Below, one piece after another: positions 6,536-12,305 of a stretch of 43,597 bases of DNA. This stretch comes from Gemmataceae bacterium (GTDB lineage: Bacteria > Planctomycetota > Planctomycetia > Gemmatales > Gemmataceae). Made by a program: the position numbers and the translations under genes. Below the pieces are notes generated by a model. The model was not told the origin of the DNA. It made no database searches and was given only the letters and a program-made list of their open reading frames with translations. The stretch is taken from contig LR594584.1 of assembly GCA_901538445.1 (NCBI GenBank), positions 1,486,935 to 1,530,531 of the forward strand, written 5' to 3'. The number at the start of each line of letters is the position of its first letter. Within the stretch, counting starts at the first letter, position 1.

Positions 6536-6883
6536 ATGCCCGCTCCGACCTTTGTGGAAGTGCTGCCCCCGACGAAGAGCGCCCCGCGGTCGGGCGTGCG
6601 GTGGACCCCGAGCGGGCCGGGGGCGGGGGTGCTGGTGATCGAGAAGCCGCGGGTGGTGGCGACCTACGCGGTCACCGAGTTCGGCACCCCGTGGGACGGG
6701 CGGGCGTTCCGGCTCGTGTGCCTGGGCGGGCAGAGCGACGCGGACGCCACCACCTACGACGTGTTCGCGGCCCGCAACGGCCAGGACCACCGGTGCGACT
6801 GCAAGGGGTTCAGCTACGGCCGGGGCCGCCCGTGCAAGCACGTCGCGGCCGCCCTCGCCCTGCTTGAGAACGGCTGGATCTGA
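6536..6883 (+). CDS. SWIM zinc-finger protein
   Basis: A 115-residue protein. Its C-terminal motif C87-x-C89-x10-C100-x-H102 (HRCDCKGFSYGRGRPCKHVAAAL) is the SWIM zinc finger, which binds nucleic acid or protein and occurs in recombination and transposase-related proteins. The N-terminal part (VRWTPSGPGAGVLVIEK..ATYAVTEF..FRLVCLG) is beta-rich and typical of short SWIM proteins of mobile elements. I prefer ATG 6536 to ATG 6500, because the promoter's -10 ends at 6494. It is the first gene of the repressor-controlled rightward series, in the place of a phage early gene. Confidence 0.75.
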   Translation: MPAPTFVEVLPPTKSAPRSGVRWTPSGPGAGVLVIEKPRVVATYAVTEFGTPWDGRAFRLVCLGGQSDADATTYDVFAARNGQDHRCDCKGFSYGRGRPCKHVAAALALLENGWI

Positions 6884-6891
6884 CCCCGCGA

Positions 6892-6916
6892 CCCACTGGG
6901 GAACTTCCTCAGTGGG
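6892..6916. repeat. Intergenic hairpin after the SWIM gene
   Basis: CCCACTGGGG (6892-6901) pairs with CCTCAGTGGG (6907-6916) with one G-U pair, 8 nt after the stop. It lacks the GTC..GAC core but sits in the same post-stop position as the palindromes. Confidence 0.6.
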
Positions 6917-6942
6917 GACACCACACACCAAGGAGATCGCTC

Positions 6943-7065
6943 ATGTTCGGGTTCCTGTGCTACGCGGCGGGCGGCCTCGGACTGGTGGCCCTCGGGCTGC
7001 CGACGTGCGGCCTGTTGTTCGTGGCGTCCGCCCCTGTGTGGCTGTGGTGCGGCGACGACGAGTGA
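6943..7065 (+). CDS. Short hydrophobic membrane peptide
   Basis: A 40-residue peptide, MFGFLCYAAGGLGLVALGL then PTCGLLFVASAPVWLWCGDDE, almost wholly hydrophobic, with three Cys and an acidic end. The start is fixed by AAGGAG (6930-6935), 7 nt before ATG 6943. It probably forms one or two membrane passes. In this early-gene position it could be a holin-like or host-takeover peptide; the sequence does not decide. It lies between two hairpins (6892-6916 and 7069-7094). Confidence 0.55.
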   Translation: MFGFLCYAAGGLGLVALGLPTCGLLFVASAPVWLWCGDDE

Positions 7066-7068
7066 CCC

Positions 7069-7094
7069 GGGTTCTGGTTGCGCGACCAGAACCC
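7069..7094. repeat. 26-bp palindrome variant (site 8)
   Basis: Arms GGGTTCTGGT and ACCAGAACCC flank TGCGCG, giving GGTTGCGCGACC: the family core with one T for C. It starts 3 nt after the stop at 7065. The arms differ completely from the CTTG/CAAG copies yet still pair perfectly. Confidence 0.85.
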
Positions 7095-7120
7095 CAACCC
7101 CCTGACTGGAGAACGAGACC

Positions 7121-7333
7121 ATGTTCGACGTGTTCGGTTGGCTGAGAAAGAAGGCCCGCGACGCTGTGCTGGGCGGGATCGCCGACGCCGTGCAGGAGGT
7201 GGCCCCGGGCGACGCCCCGGCGGACCTGGACGGGCTGCGGGCGCTCCTAGCCCGCACCGACGCGCGGGCGCTGGCCCCGGCGACCGACCCGGCCCCGGAG
7301 CCCGAGCCGGCGGCCCGGCGGAAGGCGAAGTGA
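7121..7333 (+). CDS. Small acidic-tailed hypothetical protein
   Basis: A 70-residue protein (MFDVFGWLRKKARDAVLGGIADAVQEVAPGD) with GGAG about 9 nt upstream. Residues 1-28 form an amphipathic helix that could bind a membrane or partner; residues 29-48 are a second helix, followed by a Pro/Glu/Ala-rich tail ending RRKAK. No family is recognised. It lies between two perfect hairpins, in the rightward series after the SWIM gene. Confidence 0.5.
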   Translation: MFDVFGWLRKKARDAVLGGIADAVQEVAPGDAPADLDGLRALLARTDARALAPATDPAPEPEPAARRKAK

Positions 7334-7341
7334 CCGACCCC

Positions 7342-7367
7342 GCCGGGTGGTCAATTGACCACCCGGC
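7342..7367. repeat. 26-bp palindrome, GTCAATTGAC core (site 9)
   Basis: A perfect 26-bp palindrome with arms GCCGGGTGGTCAA and TTGACCACCCGGC, beginning 8 nt after the stop at 7333. The centre is GTC-AATT-GAC instead of GTC-GCGC-GAC, so it keeps the GTC..GAC frame and post-stop position with another centre. Confidence 0.85.
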
Positions 7368-7406
7368 CCCACCCGACCGACCCACCCACACCTGGAGCGC
7401 CCGCCC

Positions 7407-7828
7407 GTGAGCAAGACGAACCCAACCCGCCCCGCCGCCCGCCCCGAGCCCGACGAGCCGACCGAGTACGGCCCCCGTGCCCGCGGTGCGGGGGCCAGAC
7501 GGTCCTCGACCGGGACGACCGCCCCGCCCGCCCCGTGTGCCTCGACTGCGTCCTGATCTCGGTCCCGGCCGACGCCCCGCCGGCTGGCAAGCCCCTTGTC
7601 GCGCGACAAGGGAACAGGCCGGCCCCTGGGGTGACCATGACGGCGTACCCGCCGCCCCCCGAGGTGCCGGCCGGGATGGCGCTCACGCACCTGATCCTGT
7701 ACAGTTGGTCCGACCCGCCGGCCCCGGTGGCGATGGCCCGGGACGCGGCCGGGGCGCTCCTCGCGTGCGTGTGGGACGCCGACCGCGGGTGGCTCGGGTG
7801 GAAGCCCAACGACGTTGCCGAGCTGTAA
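7407..7828 (+). CDS. Zinc-ribbon protein, one apparent frameshift
   Basis: GTG 7407 (VSKTNPTRPAARPEPDEPTEYGP) has GGAG 9 nt upstream, but its frame is not that of the conserved part. One more C in the C run at 7472-7476 would join it to PCPRCGGQTVLDRDDRPARPVCLDCVLI, a CxxC...CxxC zinc ribbon. Corrected, it gives about 140 residues. Palindrome 7593-7612 then lies in frame (encoding LVARQG). The C-terminal part (MALTHLILYSWSDPPAPVAMARDAAGALLACVWDADRGWLGW) could be a separate gene starting near 7637. It may therefore be one gene or two genes fused through the palindrome. The role is unknown, probably nucleic-acid related. Confidence 0.5.
7593..7612. repeat. 20-bp palindrome (site 10)
   Basis: CCCTTGTCGCGCGACAAGGG, perfect, inside the zinc-ribbon reading frame between its two halves. 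Confidence 0.92.
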
Positions 7829-7868
7829 CCGTTGCGCTCCCCTCCCCCGTGTGCGATGATCTCCTGGG

Positions 7869-7884
7869 CCGGTCGCGCGACCGG
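7869..7884. repeat. Palindrome CCGGTCGCGCGACCGG (site 11)
   Basis: A perfect 16-bp palindrome with the same core but CCG/CGG arms, 40 nt after the stop at 7828 and 22 nt before the methylase start. Confidence 0.9.
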
Positions 7885-7906
7885 TCCGTTCCCCCCGTGG
7901 TGTCCC

Positions 7907-8876
7907 GTGCCCGACCTGACGTACACGATCCCCCGCGCGGCCCGGCCCGAGCTGTTCCGCTACCCCGGCGGGAAGGCGAAGGCCGCGGCCCGCCGGTTCG
8001 TCCTCGACCGCCGGCCCCGGTCGGTCGCCGAGTACCGGGAGCCGTTCGCCGGCGGGGGCGGGATCTTCTTCGCGCTCGACCCTACCGTGCCCCGGTGGGT
8101 GAACGACCGCGACCTGGACCTGGTCGCCGTGTACCTCGCCCTGCGGGACCGGCCCGAGGAGTTCGCCGCGGCTTGTCGCGCGACAAGGCCCGAGGTGCCC
8201 GGCGAGCCGACCACGGCCCCGGGGGCCGCACGGCGGGAAGCCGGTCAACGCCCGGTTGAAGGCCGTGTTCGATCGGCTGGCGGCCGACCCGACCGCGGAC
8301 CCGGCGGTGCGGTACTACTTCCTGAACCGCTGCGGGTTCGGCGGGCGGGTCAACTACGCCCTCCCGTCCCGCCTCCGGTTCACCAACGCCGAGGGGTGGA
8401 ACGTCGTCGCCGGGGACGCGCTCGAGCGGGCCGCCGCCCTGCTGAACGACGTGCGGGTGACGTGCGGGGACTTCGCCCCGCTGCTGGACGAGCCGGGCTC
8501 CGACGTGTGGGCGTACTGCGACCCGCCGTACCTGGTGAACGACGCGCTGCCCCCGTCGTGCCGCCTGTACCGGCACGCCTTCACCGAGGCGGACCACCGG
8601 CGGTTCGCCGCGGCCGCCGGCGCGTCCCCGCACCGGGTGGCGGTGAGCTACGGGGACGACCCGGCCGGGTTCGCGCGGTCCCTGTTCCCGGGGTGGCGGG
8701 TGGCCGAGCTGGAGTTGAACTACGGCGGGACCACGGGCGCGCGGGCCGCGGGCCGGGAGCTGCTGTTCCTCAATACGACCCCGTGCGGGTTGTGGTCCCG
8801 GTCCCCGATCCGGGGCCGCCGCTTGTCGCGCGACAAGTGGGGCGGCTGCCGGCACCAGCGCGACGCGTGGAGGTGA
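7907..8876 (+). CDS. Dam-type (D12 class) DNA adenine N6-methyltransferase, frameshifted
   Basis: It starts at GTG 7907. The N-terminal frame has ELFRYPGGKAKAAARRF and YREPFAGGGGIFFALDP, the AdoMet-binding motifs; the C-terminal frame has WAYCDPPYL, the catalytic DPPY motif. The two frames join if one G is removed from the run at 8221-8225, giving PTTAPG-PHGGKPVNARLKAVFDRL; the corrected length is about 322 residues. As given, the gene is split and the catalytic half would be lost. Palindromes lie in frame at 8172-8187 (CRATR) and near the end at 8822-8837 (LSRDK). Phage Dam enzymes modify element DNA against host restriction; target GATC is assumed from the family only. Confidence 0.85.
8172..8187. 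repeat. Palindrome CTTGTCGCGCGACAAG (site 12)
   Basis: A perfect copy inside the methylase gene, between its two AdoMet/catalytic halves. It keeps the reading frame; the frameshift is 33 nt further on. Confidence 0.92.
8822..8837. repeat. Palindrome CTTGTCGCGCGACAAG (site 13)
   Basis: A perfect copy within the last 18 codons of the methylase frame, after the conserved LLFLNTTPCGLWSR end; it may have extended the protein. Confidence 0.92.
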
Positions 8877-8968
8877 AGCGGTTGAAGGGTGAGGGGCTGA
8901 GCCTGCGGAAGATCGCCGCCCGCGTCGGGGTCAGCCTCCAGACGGTCCAAACCGACCTGAAGGCGTGA
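8867..8968 (+). CDS. Tiny helix-turn-helix protein or fragment
   Basis: 33 residues from GTG 8867: VEVKRLKGEGLSLRKIAAR then VGVSLQTVQTDLKA. This is a bare HTH of the kind ending resolvases and helix-turn-helix_7/23 proteins (LKGEGLSLRKIAARVGVS..TV). It overlaps the end of the methylase gene by 10 bases. It may be a real mini-DNA-binding protein or the displaced 3' end of a recombinase. It is the only other DNA-binding motif among the palindromes apart from the XRE protein. Confidence 0.35.
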   Translation: MEVKRLKGEGLSLRKIAARVGVSLQTVQTDLKA

Positions 8969-8983
8969 TCGACGCAGCATGCA

Positions 8984-9630
8984 TCACGACTTGCCCAGCA
9001 CCAGGTCGACCACCCAGCAGCCGCGGACGTGCGGTCCGGGCCGCGGCAGTGGGCCAGGATGTCGGCGTTGTCGCACCCGGCGTCCTGGAGCGCATCCGCG
9101 AGGATCGGCATCCGGTCAAACGCACGGTCGGCGTAGATGCCTTTGGCCAGTGCCACGACGGTGGACGTGAGCCAGGAGAGGTCAATAGTCGCGGGGCGGA
9201 AGGGGTTGCCGAAGACGTCGCGGACGGCCGGGGCGGCCGAGCGGAGAACGCTCGTTAAGAGTTCACCGTGCTCGTTATCCTTGAGGTCCGCGACACACGT
9301 CGGGAAGGCGCGGAAGTCTTTCTCACTCAGCGCCACCGTGCAAAGGAACAACGCTGTGTACTCGTCCGACGGATCGGGGCCGCTCAGCGCGATGCGTCGA
9401 TTGGTCAAGGCCTGCCGGTGCCGCCCCATAGCCGACTTCATCTTCGCCCCGCCGGCGTAAGCTTCCGCTGCCTCCAGTCCGCGCGCGTACTCGCTGGTCC
9501 CGACGAGTGGCTTGAGCCGCCGGCAGAGGCCGCACGCGAACAACCGTAGCTTCCGGTCGGAGACGGCCGGCCGGAGGAACTCAACCATCGACTTCGGATC
9601 GTCCCCCGCCAGCCACTCCGCTTCCGTCAT
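8984..9630 (-). CDS. MTEAEWL/Gemmata-type hypothetical protein, frameshifted near the end
   Basis: ATG 9630 begins MTEAEWLAGDDPKSMVEFLRPAVSDRKLRLFACGLCRRL, and the conserved end is RDVFGNPFRP..DLSWLTSTVVALAKGIYADRAFDRMPILADALQDAGCDNADILAHCR. The paralogue at 38434-39150 ends HVRGCWVVDLVLGKE. Here the same end (HVRGCWVVDLVLGKS, stop at 8984) is present but in another frame; one base is missing near 9031-9037. Unshifted, the frame runs on to 8770. The corrected length is 215 residues. The family is abundant in Gemmata relatives (my recollection) with unknown function; the conserved Cys and the helical repeat suggest a protein-binding role. Confidence 0.75.
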
Positions 9631-9683
9631 CGCTCGCCCCCTGGCCCGGCCCCGATGATACCACGGCCCGGCGTGCGATGAGC

Positions 9684-9714
9684 CCCCGCGGTTGGTCGCG
9701 CGACAACCGCGGGG
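9684..9714. repeat. 31-bp near-palindrome (site 14)
   Basis: Arms CCCCGCGGTT and AACCGCGGGG pair perfectly around GGTCGCGCGAC, the core with one extra G. It is the rightmost copy, 54 bp upstream of the start of the minus-strand gene 8984-9630. Confidence 0.85.
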
Positions 9715-9762
9715 TGCCTTCCGGCGTGGGACTACCGTGGGACTGTCGGCATTTCTACGCCC

Positions 9763-9773
9763 TTCTACGCGAT
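9763..9773. repeat. Direct repeat TTCTACGCGAT, copy 1
   Basis: An identical 11-mer recurs at 9904-9914, so the pair brackets the tRNA fragment. A shorter TTCTACGC is also at 9753-9760. These are possible integrase arm or core sites. Confidence 0.6.
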
Positions 9774-9776
9774 ACC

Positions 9777-9787
9777 ACCAGATACAC
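9777..9787. repeat. Direct repeat ACCAGATACAC, copy 1
   Basis: Repeated exactly at 9819-9829, 42 bp away start to start, in the AT-rich stretch left of the tRNA fragment. The spacing is four helical turns, as for arm-type recombinase sites. Confidence 0.6.
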
Positions 9788-9818
9788 GAAACACTAGGAT
9801 TTCTAGACACAGAATCCG

Positions 9819-9829
9819 ACCAGATACAC
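9819..9829. repeat. Direct repeat ACCAGATACAC, copy 2
   Basis: Second copy of the 11-mer at 9777-9787, 19 bp before the tRNA fragment. Confidence 0.6.
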
Positions 9830-9847
9830 ACATCCGTACACTAAAAT

Positions 9848-9894
9848 CCGGTCTACGGAACCGAAGGTTATCGGTTCGACTCCTATTGGGTGTA
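9848..9894 (+). tRNA. 3' half of tRNA-Arg(ACG): candidate attachment site (not a complete tRNA)
   Basis: The geometry fits positions 27-73 of a tRNA: anticodon stem CCGGT/ACCGA, loop CTACGGA with anticodon ACG, variable loop AGGTT, T stem ATCGG/CCTAT, T loop TTCGACT, acceptor strand TGGGTGT, discriminator A. Two pairs are broken (C27-A43, C51-T63). No 5' acceptor ACACCCA and no D arm are present upstream, so it is not a working gene. Tyrosine integrases often duplicate a tRNA 3' end at the far edge of an element; with the element to the left, this would be attR, and the intact tRNA should lie left of the window. Confidence 0.65.
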
Positions 9895-9903
9895 CTTTCA
9901 AGT

Positions 9904-9914
9904 TTCTACGCGAT
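9904..9914. repeat. Direct repeat TTCTACGCGAT, copy 2
   Basis: Second copy of the 11-mer at 9763-9773, 9 bp after the tRNA fragment. Confidence 0.6.
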
Positions 9915-9991
9915 CGGTAGTTACGACCACCCTGCGACATCAACCTCTCGACTGATAAGATTTTGCAAGGCTGGTTCGGAACCAGATGAAA

Positions 9992-10022
9992 GAGGCCCGA
10001 CACCACGCAGGTGTTGGGCCTC
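9992..10022 (+). terminator. Hairpin terminator
   Basis: GAGGCCCGACACC (9992-10004) pairs with GGTGTTGGGCCTC (10010-10022) with one wobble, loop ACGCA, followed by the weak tract ATCTTGTAT. It may once have ended the tRNA transcript; a small CTGGTTC/AACCAG stem is just upstream. Confidence 0.65.
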
Positions 10023-10322
10023 ATCTTGTATGTGACACTTCCCACTCACCTCGCCGATTTGACGGTGTTCATCCCGCGGGCGGGGCCGCGGTCGGCCGGC
10101 GTGGCCCCGCGGTCCGAGAATCGGAACACCGGGTGCCGGAGCGACGACCACGATTCGCGCTGAAGTCGCACCCGACACCGCTCCTCCCAGGGAGGCGTTT
10201 CACCTCCAGGAAGTCATCTCGTTCGGGGTGCGGGGAACCCCGAGCGCCACGGACCCGATCACGGTGGGCGAGTGCCACGAGGTGCGGACGGTGAGGGCCG
10301 GGCATCACGTCGGGGAACGGCC

Positions 10323-12305
10323 TCACTCGAACACCCACACGCCCCACTCGGCCGGGTGCAGTTCGGCCTCGGTCGGGGTGTCGCTGAGCACCGCCGCGGC
10401 CGGGCCGCGGTCGAACAGGGAGGCGCGCCGCTCGGTCGCGAGCCCGGCCTCGTTGCCCCACAGCACCCCGACGTCGCCCCGCACCCGCAGCCCCGGTCCG
10501 CAGTCCCGGAGGTCGATCCGGTCGCACGGCAGCCGCACCTCGACCACGTACCCGGCCTTCGTCGCCCTCACCCCGACCTGCACGTCCGGGAGGGCGGCGA
10601 CCGACTGGAACGTGTGCTTCTTCACCGGCGACTCGAACGTGAACGCCTCGTCCGGCTTCGCCTCCGGCTTCACCGGCCGGTACGCGGTGACGACCGGCGG
10701 CTTGCCCTTCGGGCCGGGGGCGACGAGCACCCGCAGGTCGCCGACGCCGGGGGCCGTGCGGTCGGGCTTCGGCCGCGGGTAGTCGCCCTTCGGGGCGTGG
10801 GTCAGGTGCCCGGGGGCACGCGGGTCGCGGTCGGTGCCCAGGCGGATGTCCAGCGCGTCGCCGGTCTTGAAGACCAGCTTCGGGTCGGCCCCGGTGTTGA
10901 CCCACGGCGACGGGTCCTCGACCTCGGCCAGCACCCACAGGTGCGTGCGATTGTGCGCCACCGCGACGCGGGCGACCACGTCGTCGCCGACCTTGACCTC
11001 GCGGCGGGGGACGTTCTTCCACTCGGCCGGGTCGCCGTCGGCCCTGAACGCCGGGAACCGGCCGGTCGCGTCCGGCACCGGCAGCACGCGGTCGGCCGGT
11101 TCGGGCTTCGCGGCGACCCCGGCCGCCGTTGGCCCCTTCAGCTCGACGGTGCCGGCGTCGAACCGCTTGACCGCGTCCAGGCCCTCGACCCGCACCACCT
11201 GGCACCCGTTGCGGCCGAACAGGTAGCGGACCTTCCCGTCGTCCTGCCGGCACCACATCCCGCCGAAGCACTCGCCCATCATCGTGACGTCGGTCCAGTC
11301 GGCCCCGACCTCCTCCTTCGCCCCCCACCCCTTCGGGCTTCGCCGGCTGTCCTTGAACAGCGGCGTGACGAACAACCCGTCGCCGCTCCAGACGAACGAC
11401 TGGCCGTAGTTCCCCTGCATCGCGACGACGCTGCCGATGTCGGCCCTCGTGTCCACCACCCCGGCGTAGTGCAACTCGCCGACGCTGCGGCCCGTCTGGC
11501 CCGGCCTGTACCCGGGGGCGGAACTCCACGAGGCGTGGACCGCCGGCCAGTTCGAGCGGTACTTCGCCACCATCTTGCCGTCGCGGTCCGCGAACAGGTG
11601 GTGCCCCGCCGCGTACGCCCCGTCACGCGGGCTGTTCGACGTGCCCGACACGCCGGTGACGAGGTGGCCGCCGACCGGGACGTAGTGCTGTGGGACCGGC
11701 AGCCGCCTCGCGCTCGGCACGTCGTAGACCGGCACCCCGGCGTCCGTGAACCGCACCGGCTTCAGTTCGACCCCCTCGACGTAGAAGGTCAGGTCGCGGG
11801 GCGCCGGGTACCCGCAGCCGAGGTCGGCCCGGTAGGTGGTGCCCGGCAGTCGCTGGAACTCGTCGGCCTGCGGCTTCGAATCCCCGTTCAGGTCGGTCCA
11901 CAAGAACAGGGCCTTTGGCTCGTCCTTGACCTGCGGGAAGCACTTGTTGATCTCGTGCGACCCCACCGCCAGGACCGGCTTGTACTCGCCGTCCTCACCG
12001 GCCTGGAACAGGATCGGAAACCCGTTCGCCTGCAGGACGTACTCGCGCGTCTTGCCGCTCACGTCGGAGCGGAACATGCGGACCGAGCCGAACAGCGTGT
12101 GCGGGCCGCCGGTCCAGTGCCACAGCGGGGCGTCGGCGGGCTGGCCGCGGGTCAGGTACTTGAGCGGCCGGTAACCGGGCCTCTTCCCCGGCTCCAGCTT
12201 GTAGACCACGCCGTAGCCGAGGGCGAGCGTCGGGTCCTGCTCGTGCAGGCAGGTGTTGTTCGCCGCGTACCACGTCGTGCCGACGAAGTCCCTGGAGAAC
12301 GTGCC
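10323..12305 (-). CDS. C-terminal half of the sigma-factor fusion: propeller end and CBM9-like domain, after an in-frame TAG
   Basis: 660 codons in the same frame as the gene at 12306-14492, separated from it by one TAG. The text flows across the stop (RRIAVWDR-stop-GTFSRDFVGTTWYAANN), and GTTWYAANNTCLHEQDPTLALGYGVVYKLEPGKRPGYRPLKYL continues the beta-propeller. The last 230 residues (FPAFRADGDPAEWKNVPRREVKVGDDVVARVAVAHNRTHLWVLAEVEDPSPW...GDALDIRLGTD) have the signature of CBM9-like carbohydrate-binding domains. The expected location is outside the membrane, binding sugar polymers. There is no ribosome binding site of its own; an internal start near 12209 is possible. As given it would be translated only by readthrough or reinitiation. 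Confidence 0.65.
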   Translation of the reverse strand, partial: GTFSRDFVGTTWYAANNTCLHEQDPTLALGYGVVYKLEPGKRPGYRPLKYLTRGQPADAPLWHWTGGPHTLFGSVRMFRSDVSGKTREYVLQANGFPILFQAGEDGEYKPVLAVGSHEINKCFPQVKDEPKALFLWTDLNGDSKPQADEFQRLPGTTYRADLGCGYPAPRDLTFYVEGVELKPVRFTDAGVPVYDVPSARRLPVPQHYVPVGGHLVTGVSGTSNSPRDGAYAAGHHLFADRDGKMVAKYRSNWPAVHASWSSAPGYRPGQTGRSVGELHYAGVVDTRADIGSVVAMQGNYGQSFVWSGDGLFVTPLFKDSRRSPKGWGAKEEVGADWTDVTMMGECFGGMWCRQDDGKVRYLFGRNGCQVVRVEGLDAVKRFDAGTVELKGPTAAGVAAKPEPADRVLPVPDATGRFPAFRADGDPAEWKNVPRREVKVGDDVVARVAVAHNRTHLWVLAEVEDPSPWVNTGADPKLVFKTGDALDIRLGTDRDPRAPGHLTHAPKGDYPRPKPDRTAPGVGDLRVLVAPGPKGKPPVVTAYRPVKPEAKPDEAFTFESPVKKHTFQSVAALPDVQVGVRATKAGYVVEVRLPCDRIDLRDCGPGLRVRGDVGVLWGNEAGLATERRASLFDRGPAAAVLSDTPTEAELHPAEWGVWVFE

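Larger units (their letters stand above)
9631..10322. other. Gene-free junction region of the element
   Basis: There is no gene. From left to right it holds palindrome site 14 (9684-9714), direct repeats GTGGGACT (9726, 9737), TTCTACGCGAT (9763, 9904) and ACCAGATACAC (9777, 9819), the tRNA-Arg 3' fragment (9848-9894), a hairpin terminator (9992-10022) and an imperfect dyad CGGTGTTC..GAACACCG (10063-10131). Bases about 9750-9970 are clearly richer in A and T than the rest of the window. Confidence 0.7.

Noticed and set aside
8172..8187. The palindrome as the cause of the methylase frameshift
   Set aside because: The N-terminal frame continues correctly past the palindrome (PGEPTTAPG); the phase change falls at the G run 8221-8225.
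8952..9278. Small plus-strand proteins opposite the MTEAEWL gene
   Set aside because: They are antisense to a conserved family protein and show no motif or ribosome site.
613..9714. A CRISPR array or REP/RAYT system
   Set aside because: Spacing is irregular from tens to thousands of bases, units are 14-31 bp palindromes, and no cas gene or Y1/RAYT transposase is seen in the window.
9820..9894. A complete tRNA gene
   Set aside because: No 5' acceptor strand matching TGGGTGT and no D arm with GG are present upstream; only positions 27-73 fit.
10063..10131. Dyad CGGTGTTC..GAACACCG as a further element
   Set aside because: The inside pairs only imperfectly and no second copy was seen; it may simply be GC-rich chance.
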